Source: Batkoa obscura
Taxonomy: Eukaryota; Entomophthoromycota; Entomophthoromycetes; Entomophthorales; Batkoaceae
Assembly: GCA_030770535.1 (NCBI GenBank)
Contig: JASVEC010000014.1
Location: forward strand, 930,001 to 994,000
Length of the DNA: 64,000 nucleotides
Reading direction: 5' to 3'
A program made the position numbers and the translations under genes. Positions within the stretch are counted from its first letter, which is position 1. Each line of letters starts with the position of its first letter. The notes beneath the pieces were generated by a model, which was given only the letters and a program-made list of their open reading frames with translations, searched no databases and was not told the DNA's origin. Of this stretch, positions 10,617 through 22,860 are shown in pieces.

Positions 10617-11595
10617 TTTAACAGTGAATAATAATAATGCATAAGTATTGAATTACGTATATTTAACTAGTAAAATCTGATCTTGACTTAAGTGTTAATT
10701 CGTTGGTACCAATTCTACGTTAAATTACGATATTTGATATTAGGAACATGAAATAGACTATGGTCTTTGACAAGATAAGGGATATTCTTTTTTTTTTTCA
10801 AATAATGCATAAAGTGTGATATAATCTAAAAAAACAAAAAGACTATTTGCGTATGATTCAATAATAGGATCAATATCAGGTGATCAGGTTCTACTTATAA
10901 ATCCCATGTAAATGATTTTGATAAGGTTTTTACTTATTTTACAACAATCTAATTGATTGTAAATAAAACTTTAATCCTAGCACAGTAAAATCTTTATTTT
11001 GATTTATAGAATAGCATAATGTTCTAATTTTACAGCTATGCTATAACTTATTTTGACCTAATAAATTACTCACTTAAAAATAAAATCTTTTAAAATTAAG
11101 GCTAAAGCTATAATTTAACCTTAAAAAAACCAAGTAATTTATTGACTCCAAAAACTATTACAAATCAGATCATAATAGAATTGCAACAGCTACAATCCTT
11201 GGAATTTAATAAACTTAAATTAATTCTTTAAACTTAAATTAATTCTTTAAATTAAACTTTGAATTTGTTAATAAATTTACACTTAAGGTCATACAAAATA
11301 TTAAAAGTCAGAGTCAAACATATAATTCAAAACAATCATATTGTTTTGAAGTTTTATAAAACATTATTTTATCAATTTTATAATTAACTATACTATAGCA
11401 GCTATTCAAATTAATTATAAAAGTAATTATACTTTTATAGTTAATTTAACTAAATTTAAGTAATTTTATTATTAAAATTTAATGTTTTTAAATTTACATG
11501 TAATTGATTTGAAGTTTTTTATTTAAATTTGTTATAAAATTTTTTGTTTTTTATTTTCAGAAAACTTTATTTTAATATTTTAATATTTTAATATT
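10617..11595. other. Spacer upstream of paralogue 1
   Basis: AT-rich, with no gene seen. It includes a two-copy tandem repeat of about 21 bp near 11213-11254 and should hold the promoter of the minus-strand regulator. Confidence 0.35.
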
Positions 11596-11695
11596 TGGGG
11601 ATGTATTTATGTGTTTAAGAGTTTTACTAATAATTTTTCCACTCAAATAGCGCTTAAAAGATGGAAAAGTAATGAAGCCAAAAAAAACACCCCCA
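11596..11695 (+). repeat. TATA-MITE copy 5
   Basis: 100 bp with ends TGGGGATG and CACCCCCA and AT-rich flanks (TATT and TTAT). Confidence 0.85.
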
Positions 11696-12014
11696 TTTAT
11701 ATTTGATAGTTATAATAAAAAATTATAATAGCTATTATATTTATATATAGCATTTTAATGCAAATCGTAAAAAAACTTTTTAATATAATAAATTATTCTT
11801 AAAATTATTTTCTTAACAAAATCACTAAAGATAAAAATACATTTTCATATATTATTTTCTATGTTTCGAATTTATTTTAATTATACAAACTAAAGTTTAC
11901 TAATTTATAACCAGTTATTAAGCCAAAATAACTTTTGGTTCTGATCATTATGTATTAAATTTTATAAAATATAGATATTAAAACGTAGAATAAATTCTTT
12001 TGTAATTCTTTATA

Positions 12015-12113
12015 TGGTGATGTTTTTTCTAGTTTCATTATTTTTCCATTTTTAAGCACTATTTGAGCAGAAAGTTTGTTAGTAAAATTCTTAAACACAA
12101 AAATACGTCCCCA
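12015..12113 (-). repeat. TATA-MITE copy 6
   Basis: 99 bp, flanked by TATA on both sides. Copy 7 follows after only 14 bp, in the same orientation. Confidence 0.85.
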
Positions 12114-12127
12114 TATAGTTTTATAAA

Positions 12128-12227
12128 TGGGGATATTTTTTTTGTCTTCATTACTTTTTCCATTTTTAAGCACTATTTGAGTGGAAAGATTATCAGCAAA
12201 ATCCTTAAACGAAAAAATACATCCCCA
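12128..12227 (-). repeat. TATA-MITE copy 7
   Basis: 100 bp with ends TGGGGATA and CATCCCCA. It forms a direct pair with copy 6. Confidence 0.85.
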
Positions 12228-12525
12228 AATACTATTAATTTTAGTAACAAAGTTATTTAAATTAATTTAAATTAAGTATATAAACTATAATTAAATTGGC
12301 CATAAAAATACAATTGCTTTCATAACTAATATAAATAACTATTAAATTAATAAAATTATATTTTATATTTTTTTAATTTTAACTTAATTTTAACAAAACT
12401 TTATTTTTAAACAAACAGTCAAATTATATTATAATAAAGTTGCAGCAGCTATGAATTCACTTTTGATTTAAAGGTTTATTAATTTGTTATTATTCCATAA
12501 CTTTAAATAAAATTATAAATAGCTT

Positions 12526-14160
12526 GAAATTACAAAGATAATATGATCATTAAGTAAGAGCAAGCCTATTTTAATTCTATTTCTTGATATCAGTTTGTAT
12601 TGTAAAATCAATAACAGATAGTAAAAACATCTTGTTGTCTTTGGACAGCTTACCAAGTTAGTCCAATATCTGATCAAATAAATCATAGCTACTATCAAAC
12701 TATTTTGAATGAATAAAAGTAAAAGTACTATCAAATATCAATAAATACCCAAAATATTAAATCAAAGAATAACATTTGAAGTTTGAACTAAAAATTATGA
12801 ACAATCAAACGCTGGCTATCATTTTGTAAAAGACAAATATCTTTTAGTTTCTCAATAATCTTATATCCTAAAAGTAAACAATCTTTACTACTAGAGGATA
12901 CTAAACCTTTAACATGATATAAAATTGTCCAAATAGAATAATGTATTGTTTCAATATGATTAATAATGGTATTAATAGTTTCATTTAATACTTTATTTAG
13001 AATGTCTTCTTTGGTCACTTCGTATTTAGATATTATCTTTTTAGTAATAAAATACAACACATTTTCTAACAATCAACTGATTTTCAGTGCTTTCGAGTTA
13101 CTTATATTTAGTATAGTGATATTCACTACTGAATTAAAAGTGGTTACAAGTTATTCTACAACTATACCAATAATTCGGATATATTGACAATATTGATACC
13201 ACTGATACCATTGACATTTCAAATAGCTTATCCGTATTCAGCTCTGGAACTATTTCGTCTCTTTTCCAAAAACTGTAAATACCAAACAATATTGTAGAAC
13301 AAGGGTTGTTGATTGACAGTAAAATCATTGCTGCTAAACAACACAACTTTCATTTATTGTCACTTCTATAATTTATATCCAAGTCTAACAATATGCAGTA
13401 GTTATGTAAATTGGAATAATAATCATATGATAATGCTAAACTTATCCCTCTTACTCGATTCACCAGTACAATCATTGAGTAGATAGTACTTAAATTAGTC
13501 TTTAGTTGACTTTATCGAGAATGCTTTAATAATTTATCTTTTAAGAATGTCCTCAAACTTGGTAAACTTTTGTTACTATCAATGTAGTTCAAAGTAACTA
13601 ACATCATGGAATAAATCAATACAATATCTCTTTTCTTATTCATAAATTGGTTATAATCAAATACTAGTAATAATACATTGACTCTTTCAAAACAATACAA
13701 ATAACTCGTAATATGATAGTGTAAACATTAATACTTTGATCTATAACAGTGTTTGTTGACTTCAATAATGGGATTTGACTAAAAAATGAATTAGAGTATC
13801 GGGTTAGAGTTACTCTATAAAAAAACAAGAATCTTTAGTACAAATAATCGGAAAATGAAATGTTTTGATCGGAAAAGCAAAGCTTAATTGTAGTATTAGA
13901 ATCAAATCACTTTCCATCTGTATAAGTCTTAAAATAGGATCACCTTTAATATTTTCTGGTTTCCTTTTTATTTGTTTAGAATAATAAAAATAATTTGGAA
14001 TGAAAAGCTTCATTATCACACATTACTGACCTTTTTCTCGCTTTTTGTTCTCCAGTACATGTTAGCCCTTTTTTTACAACTACAAGTTGGTATTAACAAG
14101 TTACGTTACTTTTTTGATTTATAACATTGGTTGCATACTGCTCCATTTTTGATTTATTTA
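12526..14160 (-). pseudogene. Dead Zn(II)2Cys6 paralogue, left inverted copy
   Basis: Family sequence is recognisable end to end in several short frames: remains of the zinc cluster near 14140-14040, the YNQFMNKKRDIVLIYSMMLV segment at 13512-13700, NNPCSTILFGIYSFWKRDE at 13134-13346, and the C-terminal third at 12788-13072. The start codon is not recognisable and several stops and frameshifts separate the segments. It is almost identical to 34318-35940 on the other strand, and most lesions are shared, so decay preceded duplication. One base-length difference between the copies lies in the N-terminal third. Confidence 0.88.
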
Positions 14161-14735
14161 TAAATATTGGCTTCTTTATTATTGATTATGGAGTTAAAAA
14201 GTATAGAAGTTCTATTGTATTCTTATGAAATATGATTGATGGCTTAATAATTGTAAAAAAATCTTCAGCAATATTTTGAATAAAGTTGATAGTATTAAAA
14301 TTGTTTCATCTCTTGTAATCAAAATAACGTTGGTTAGTTTTAATTCTAACCTTGATTTAATTCTTTTAATTTTTGGAAATTTTGCAAAGGAAAGATGAAT
14401 ACCACAAAATAGTCACTTTAGATTATTTTGAAATTTAATTAACCAAAATTTTAGATTTAAACAATAAGAAAATTTAAAATAAACTGATATGTATGTTAAA
14501 ATTCTATTGTTAGTGGACTTAATTTAACCCATGCTATATACATTTAATTTAATGAAAGTCCAGACTATATAAAAAGTGAAAGCTATTTCAAGACCAATAG
14601 ACTGAAAAAATTGAACGAAATTAAGTTCATCAACACATAATAGACGAAAAAATTTAGCGCAATCAAAAAGAACCAATAGTTTTATCAAGTTTTAAAATCT
14701 CATTACGTTGCTACTTTAAAATCACTTTTAAAAAG
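14161..14735. other. Spacer upstream of RAV1
   Basis: AT-rich, no gene seen. It presumably contains the RAV1 promoter and the decayed 5' flank of the dead paralogue. Confidence 0.35.
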
Positions 14736-17700
14736 ATGTTTCCAACCACAATTAGCGATGGAATTGCCAACGATTCAAATTCTTCAGTACAATTTCAATA
14801 TTTCAATAACCAGTTATTGTTGGTAAGATAGACTATTATTATGAGCATAATTGGAATGTTATATTGATAAGGATTATTATTAGGTCTATGCAAATGAAAA
14901 CAGAGTGATTATTAAAAGTTGGGAAGGGGAAACAATTCAAATTATACCGTTGAGATTGGAAATCAAGAGTTTGGCATTTTCAGATAGAAATGGACAGGTA
15001 AGAGCATTATTTATAATATTCATATTCAGAAATATAATTCTATTCTTTTAATAATAGTTGGCAGTCACTCAAGATAGTGAAGTTTATATTTTTAAATTTG
15101 AATCAATGGAAGAGAAAGTAAGTTTTCAAGTTAAAATAAGATATTTGGAAATGGAATGACTTATCTTTAATAGAAATTTCATTGGAATTTAGTAACAAAA
15201 ATTCATTATTTTAATCAAATTATTCAAGTTTCTTGGTTTAATAATGGTGATCTACATCATAATAGTTATATAATAATATATTAATTTCAAATATTAGATC
15301 ATTTGTTAATTGGTAGCGATAGTGTAAGTTTATATAAAAAAGAAAAGGATGAATTTATTTGTTATTGGAATGAAAAGTAAGTTCAATTTATAATATTAAT
15401 AATGCCTAATATAATAAACCAAAATTTAGTTGTTCTTCTAACATATTTATTGCTGATATATCATCAGATGGACAATGGTTAGCTTTAACTCATAATGTAA
15501 TTATTTTGTAATAATTAACTAATTAAAGCTAATGAAATCTATAATAGAATGATCGAGTAGTTAAAATATGGAATATTAAATCAAGTAAGTGACATTATAT
15601 AAGCATTTATATTTTTAATTAAATATGAGCAATAGATCGACAATATTATTATTTAAAACACCCAAGGACAGTATTATCTTTATCTTGGTATCAACACAAT
15701 AATAATGGTGATAAGTAAGTCTTACCTTGAGAAATAACATGATAAGTTTATTTAAATTAATATTCTTTTAATTAGTGTCCCTATATTATTTACTACATGC
15801 TATGATGAAATATTTCGATGTTGGACGTTTAATAATAATTGTTTTTATTTATCAACTACATTAGATCCGTCCCAGTGGTCCATCAATAATAAAAATAATA
15901 ACTGCAGTAATACAGCATCTGAAATTATAAACAAGAATGTAATAAATAAGGATCTAACAAAAGATCATCAACTAATCACTAATAATCAACTTAATTTAAT
16001 ACCTTCTTTTCATTGGATTAATCCTATTATTATTAAAGAATTAGCGTATTTAGAAATTAATCGAATTAAAAATCAACAAAGTGAAATTATAGGAGAAGTT
16101 GAATTAAATTATTTAATTCAAATTTATAATTTAACGCCATTATTAATATTTAAATTTGAGCAAGATGGTTCATTAATTATTTGGAAATTAGAAGTAAGCT
16201 ATAATAATATAAATAATAATAATATAAATAATAATAATGAAAGAGTGAATAAAATTATGGAATATAATTTATAATACTAATCTATTTTCATAGGGATTAG
16301 AAAATATAATTAATAGTGCACCTAAAATTAAAGTATTAAGTAAAATATCCAAAATTATTCATTTTAATCAAAATCAATCATTATTATTTAAAAAATGGTT
16401 TATTAATATTAATCCATTGTCATTGAAATTTAAAGGTAATAAAAACAAATAAATAAACAAATAAATAAAACAAATATACTAATATTAATATGTTATATTA
16501 TTACAAATAGATCAAAATTATGCTGGTGAATTTATTATATTAAATCATAATTCAAATAATCAATTACAATACTTATCAATTGGACTATTGAATATATTAT
16601 TTAATCAAACTAATAATTCCATCAAAATGGGCTATTTAATTAATGGTTGTAGTCAAAAAATTAATAAAATTATTAATAATTATAATAATAATCAATTATG
16701 GAGTCTAAATAATAAAAATGAAATTTGTAGTTGGGAATTTAAAATTCAAGAAGTAAGGTTATTATTTGAGGTAATAAGAAGACAAAGTACTAATTCTGTT
16801 TGCTTTTTTTTAGAATATTAATAACAATAATTTTTTTGTAAAAAATTATAAATTCGATTTCAATCTTATTGATTTTGAATGGGCTAACGAAAGTAATAAT
16901 TTAATATATCTTTATAATGTTATAATATTTAAACGATTACTTTTTTGTTTGTTTTAGATTATCTGATATTATTAGAAACTAAGAACTGTTATTTATATAA
17001 TATTAGTTATAATGAATTAATTGTATTAAATCAGCATGAAGGCCATTCATTTCAATCTTTGATTGTAAAAAATTTAACGGATGAATTAATCCTAATTATA
17101 ATAGTATTAGATAATTATGAACTGATTAGTTATAAAGTGAAAATTGAAGGTAATTATTATATAATAATAGAGTTTAAATAATATTTCTTTTATAAATAGA
17201 TAATAAAATACAATCAATCGAATCCATTAAAATGGAAAAACTTCCAAACTTAATAGATGAAAAAAAGTTAAAAAATTATTATTTATTATCTAATTTATAT
17301 TATTTAAATCAAGAAACAGAATGTAATGAATATAGTATTTCATTAGTTTATTATAATGAAATGGAAAATAAATTGGAAATCTATTATAATTATTTAACGA
17401 ATAGTAATTATAAGTGGTATAAACAAAATGAGGTTAAAGTGAACTTAGAAAACATTAAGAAAATTGAGTTTAGTAATTTTGGTTTGGTATTTATTGGTAA
17501 GTAAGATTTTTAATTATTATTTTTATAAAATAACAATAATAACAATAATAACAATAATAACAATAATAAATAAATAATAAATAAATAAATAACAATAATA
17601 AATAAATAAATAAATAAATAACAATAATATTTAACATATTAATATTAGTTGGTACAAATGAAAAAAAAAAAACAATAATAAAAATCATGGATATTAAATT

Positions 17701-20700
17701 CAACAGTTTTAATTTTATTAAACAATGGGAATTTAATTGGAAGTAAGTAAACATTTAAAATAAATATTAAATGATAAAATTATATTAATAAACTCAATAG
17801 TAATGAATCCATCAAAAATATTCAATTTTTAGCTACTTTATTTTATTATCCAATGATAATAATAATAACTGAATTCAAAATTTATATATTGAATTTTTAT
17901 AAATATAAATTTATTATTAGTAATATATTATATTTACCAGTGTAAGCTATTATTATTATTTACTTTAAATGGAAATAGAATCTAATTAAATCTTATTAGA
18001 AATTTGTATACTAATATTGATTGGTTTAAAATTTTAAATGATGGTACATTGTATATTAAAATTGAAGAACAAATTTATATGTTTGGTAAATGGATTGCAA
18101 TCAATGAAATTGAAAGAGGTAAGTTAATTATTATTATTAATTTATATATTATATATTAATATTATAATATTTAGATGATGAAACTAAGTTATCAAAGTCA
18201 ATTTATAGTAATAATATAATTAATACCATTCATACTTTATCAGCAGATTATCAAAATTTATTATTAAATTATCATCCAAATTATTTATTAGAATATATTG
18301 AATGGGGTAAATTAATAATCTCTATTTATAATACCAATAAGATATTAATTAGTATTTTTTATTGTTTTTAGGTGAATATGATTTAATGAATAAAATCATA
18401 ATTCATATCGAAAAATATCAATCCGAACAAAATTTGTATCTAGAAGACTCAATACTATTATTACCACCACTTCCATTGATTGAGTTTTATAATAAGGTAA
18501 TTGTAATTTGTTTACTATATGATATATAATGTTACTAATTAATTAATTAACTGTAGAAAGAAGATGAGAATAAAAATAAAATGGATAATTTAATTACAGA
18601 CGATTTGTTTTCTACTAGGTAAACAAGAGAATATTATTGTATTCTATATATAAGTACTAATATATTGTATTTTTAGCAAAAATAAGCAAACACTATCGAA
18701 ATATCAATTTGAAGAAATGATATTAAATTTGAAAAAATACCAATTAAATTATATGAATGAAGAAGATAAATTAAAATTAGTTATGATATTAGAATGCTTT
18801 GATTATGTAAGTGAAATAAATTCTATAATAATAATAACAATAATATAGTAATATTAATAATTAAATATAGATAATTAAATATCAAACTTCAATTGATGAT
18901 ATGGGAAAATTATATTTATTTCATATATTATTGAATTTAAAGTGTAATAGAATTGTAATTGAATCAGATTATATATTAAATGTATTTTATTCGCAATCAA
19001 AGGTAAATAAAGGATTAAAGTACAGTTTACGTGTGATATTAATGATTTTTATATTAATTAGGATTTAATACTTAATGAAATTAAAATGTTAATTATGAAT
19101 CATAATATTGAATTCAATTGGGACAGTTTTAAAAATTTTGGGTTACCGTTTTGGATTCAAGAAGATGAAATATTAGTAAGTTAGTTATATATAATATAAT
19201 ATAATATAATATAACAAATATTAATAAATTAACATAAACAAATAGAAAAAAGAAATTGAAATAATAGCAAGAAATCAATACTTAATAAACAAAGATCCAA
19301 TCGAATGTAGTTTATTTTATTTATTATTAAATAAAAAAAAATTATTATTATCTTTATGGAAAACAGCAACCTATCATAAAGATCATTCAGTTATGGTCAA
19401 ATTTTTAAATAATGATTTTACACAACAACGTTGGAAATTAGCAGCCCAAAAAAATGCGTTTAAATTGATTGGCTTACAAAGGTATGAATATGCTATTGCT
19501 TTCTTTTTATTAGCAAACAAAATTGAGGATGCAATTGGTGTTTCATTAAGATATTTGAAGGATCCAATATTAGCATTCGTTTTGTGTAGATGTTATTATG
19601 GTAAATTAATATTTAAGATAATTATAATATGGGAATGAATTAACAAATTTAATTTAGGTATTAATTCTGAATATACACAAACTTTTATTAAACAGAAATT
19701 AATACCCAATTTTATTAATAATAAGGATCTATCAATGATTAATTTATTGTGTTATTATTTGAATTTAAAAGAAATTTCACTAAGTTGTTTTTATGAATCA
19801 ATAAAAGTTACTATCAACAAATTAAAAGATAACGGATGTGATATTAATATAATTCAAGAGAGTATTATTGATAATAATGAAGAGGATATAGTGAATTTTA
19901 ATTTATATATTAAAATTAAAAGTAAATTTATTAAAGAAAAACAAATAATAAAAGAGAAAATAGAAGATCAAAAAGTTCAAGAAAATGAAAAGAAAATAGT
20001 TTTAAAAAAAATGAATCAATTTATGGAAATTGGTATGCCAATTATGAGTTTACTAATATACAATCAATGGAATATTGAAGATGAGGACTTACTTGAAAAA
20101 GAAAAGAAAACGGATGAAAAGGAAAAAGTCAAGGAAGAAAAAGAAGAAATTGATTGGAGTTGGAGTATTCATAGTAAAAATAAAAAGAGTTATGATTCAG
20201 TTAATTCAGCTATTAATAGTGGCATTGTTGATTTTGATGATTGGGGATGGAATACTCCAAATAATAATAATAATAATAATAAACCAACAGATATCTTTGC
20301 TAATGAAGATATATTTAATAATAAAACTAATAATACAGTTGATAATGAAGACAATTATAAATTAAAATTGAATAAGATACAAAAAGAAAGGTATTATCAA
20401 TCATATCATCAATTAATGTTAATATTATGTCATGAAATTATTCAATGTGTCATTATAATTTATAAAAATAATCGAGAAAATTTAATTAGTAAAAGAAGGA
20501 TGATAGAGTATTTAGATACTATTAAAGTAGGTATTAAAAAAATTAGTGAGAATAATAATCAATTTAGAGTTGATCAACAACTATTGAAAATTAGCAATCA
20601 AATGGAAATAAGTTTAGTTGCATTTTATTTATTATATGAAGGTTTGTTAAATAATGATGGAAATAACCAAAATATTAATGAACATATAACTCAATTAATG

Positions 20701-21525
20701 ATAAATGAAATTAATTTAATTTATTGTATAATATTTAATAACAATGGAAAATCGTATTATGAGAGTAAACTAATGTTACAAAAAATAGAAATTTATATTC
20801 AAAAATTGGAATTATGGGGCTTAATTTTAATGTTAAAACAAAATAATTTAAGTTTGATTAATTTGTTAATATTGAAATTGATAATTATTTATATTATGGA
20901 ATTAATTAAGATAAGAGATTATAATAAAATTTATTATTTATTTGATAAAGTAATAAAGAATAAAATAACAATAACTGAACATAATGGAGAATGGCAAATG
21001 AAAGATATTGATGAGATTAAATTGATGATTAATATAATTTGTAATGGGTTTGAATTAGTAAGTTGAATGTTAAATTTTTAACTTAAGTATTAATTTCTAA
21101 CTAATTATTAGAAGAATGAATTTGAAATAGAAAATCGATTAAGTAATCTTGATTTTGATTTGAAATTAGAATTAGGTGATGATTTAAAATTAATTAATTC
21201 AACAAACGATAATTTCACTTCAGATATGAACTTTAATTGTCAAAGTAAAGAAAAAGAAAAAGAAATCCAAGTTAAAATACTCTATTTTTTAATTAAAAAT
21301 ATTGAAAAAGAAGTGAATTTTATGAATAATAATAGTGGAATTGGAACTACTCTATTAGATTGGGAACATTTATTAAGTCCATTATATGAATTGAAATTTC
21401 AATTAGAAACTGGAAAACAAACAGTATTTGATATGAATTCATCAGATAAATTGAATGAAATTAATACTTATGATTTAATTAATGGTTTTCAAAAGGTATG
21501 GAAGTGGTTGGAAAGGGAAGAGTAG
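14736..21525 (+). CDS. RAV1: Rav1/DmX-like regulator of V-ATPase assembly (RAVE complex)
   Basis: A long gene with about 18 or more short introns. First exons: 14736-14822, 14884-14997 and 15058-15118. The N-terminal third is a WD40-type propeller (LAVTQDSEVYIFKFES, then HLLIGSDSVSLYKK, then SSDGQWLALTHN followed by NDRVVKIWN, then KHPRTVLSLSWYQH). The C-terminal part holds the Rav1 signature around 19320-19640: a LLNKKKLLLSLWKTATYH segment, then FLNNDFTQQRWKLAAQKNAF, then YEYAIAFFLLANKIEDAI. RAVE, with Skp1 and Rav2, promotes joining of V1 to V0 at vacuoles and endosomes. A long Asn/Asp/Glu-rich stretch (about 19900-20400) is probably disordered. The stop is TAG at 21523. I did not fix every internal junction. 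Confidence 0.85.
17528..17635. repeat. AT-rich microsatellite in a RAV1 intron
   Basis: Interrupted runs of AATAAC and AATAAATA units fill most of one intron. Its length probably varies between strains; no function is suggested. Confidence 0.7.
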
Positions 21526-21758
21526 GTATTTTTTTAATTATAATAAAATAGTCAATTTTTCAATTATTAACTTTACTTTTTTTTAATTGTATTTTTATAT
21601 ATTATTACTGATTTTTAATTCTTTACTTCATGTGATTGGGTCATGAAGTAGTTAAAAATGAACTTTGATTGAATTTAATATAAAAATTTCTATACAAATA
21701 TATTGTTTGAGTCTATATTTGATGAAAGTTTCATTGAGTTATTTGTTATTTATAATAT

Positions 21759-21857
21759 AGGGGTGTATTTTGTATTTAAAATTTTTACTAACAATTTTTC
21801 CACTCAAATAGCGCTTAAAAGATGGAAAAAGTAATGAAGCCAAAAAAAACATCCCCA
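21759..21857 (+). repeat. TATA-MITE copy 8
   Basis: 99 bp in the RAV1-GRP94 intergenic region. The left terminal T has become A. It faces copy 9 as an inverted pair. Confidence 0.85.
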
Positions 21858-21965
21858 TATTCTAAAACGTTAATGACAGCTAATATCATAAAGATTTTCG
21901 AAAGCAAATGATCAATTCTGAAAAAGTAAAATGAAATTTAAAAAAAATCAATTTATCGATTTATA

Positions 21966-22065
21966 TGGGGCTGTTTTTTTTGGTTTCATTATTTTTCCAT
22001 TTTTTAAGCGCTATTTGAGTGGAAAATTTGTTAGTAAAATTCTTAAACACAAAAATACATCCTCA
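21966..22065 (-). repeat. TATA-MITE copy 9, transposon-like end
   Basis: 100 bp. Its end reads TGGGGCTGT, then a T-run and GGTTTCA, the closest match to the DDE transposon terminus (TGGGGCTGTCC, then AATTGGTTTCA) among the MITEs. TATA flank on the left. Confidence 0.85.
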
Positions 22066-22575
22066 TATGTTGTTTCCAACATTAATAAAAGGAGTTTTAA
22101 AAATAAGTATGATTGAAATAGTTAATATCTATGTTAACATTATTACTGATATTGAATTCAATATTTTATAAAACTTGAAGAATTCAATTTTCAGAACTAA
22201 AATATTGAAAGCAATAGAAAGTTTGATTACCTTTTCATTAGTTAATAGTTCCCATACCAAATCATCTTCTTAAAACAAATTCTTAATGACTTTTGTACTA
22301 TTATATCTTACTCAAAATATCATTAAAAAATACTATTCTTAACAAAAATCTCACATTAAACTGATTCCATCGGTTTTATTCTTAAACAATATTAAAAAAA
22401 GCATCATATCTCATTACACTTTATCATGTTTCTCAGCTGATGTGTTTAGTGACCTGATGATAAACTAAGACTGACCCAAACTTTTATTATTGGGCAATTA
22501 TTTTACTAATTTCAAATAGCAGTGAATGATTCCAATTTCATGTTTAAAAAAACTATTAAAAAAAATAAGAAATTG

Positions 22576-22597
22576 TGACGTGGCAAGTGAAGATTGG
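22576..22597 (-). promoter_or_regulatory. ERSE/UPRE-type ER-stress element upstream of GRP94
   Basis: The plus strand reads TGACGTGG at 22576-22583, and CGTGG (22579-22583), nine bases, then ATTGG (22593-22597). On the minus strand this is exactly CCAAT-N9-CCACG, the consensus ER stress response element bound in animals by NF-Y plus ATF6/XBP1. The overlapping TGACGTGG matches the XBP1/ATF6 UPRE core. It lies 264 bp before the ATG of an ER chaperone that is a classic target. A TTCNNGAA heat-shock half-pair lies at 22623-22630. Function here is inferred from sequence and position only. Confidence 0.6.
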
Positions 22598-22860
22598 ATT
22601 TTTAATGAAAGTAATGATAAATTTCAAGAATAAAATATCAATCATGGATTCAATCTTGCATATTATTAATAACTGGCTACAAGTTTCAAACTAATAAGAA
22701 AGTATAAAAAGAATTAACAATCCAACAAATTTTATTTTAATAAATAAAATATCAAGGTTTGAATTAAAAGGTAATATTCAAACTTACTATTTACTTTTAA
22801 TTTCATTTAATCTTATATTAACTATCTTTCTTCTTCTCTTTTAGTGCTTTACATTTAATC

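Noticed and set aside
20075-20365. 96-codon Lys/Ile-rich frame
   Set aside because: Shadow in another frame of the charged and Asn-rich stretch of RAV1.
22623-22630. Heat-shock element upstream of GRP94
   Set aside because: Only two inverted units (TTCNNGAA), expected by chance in AT-rich DNA; kept as a note under the ERSE.
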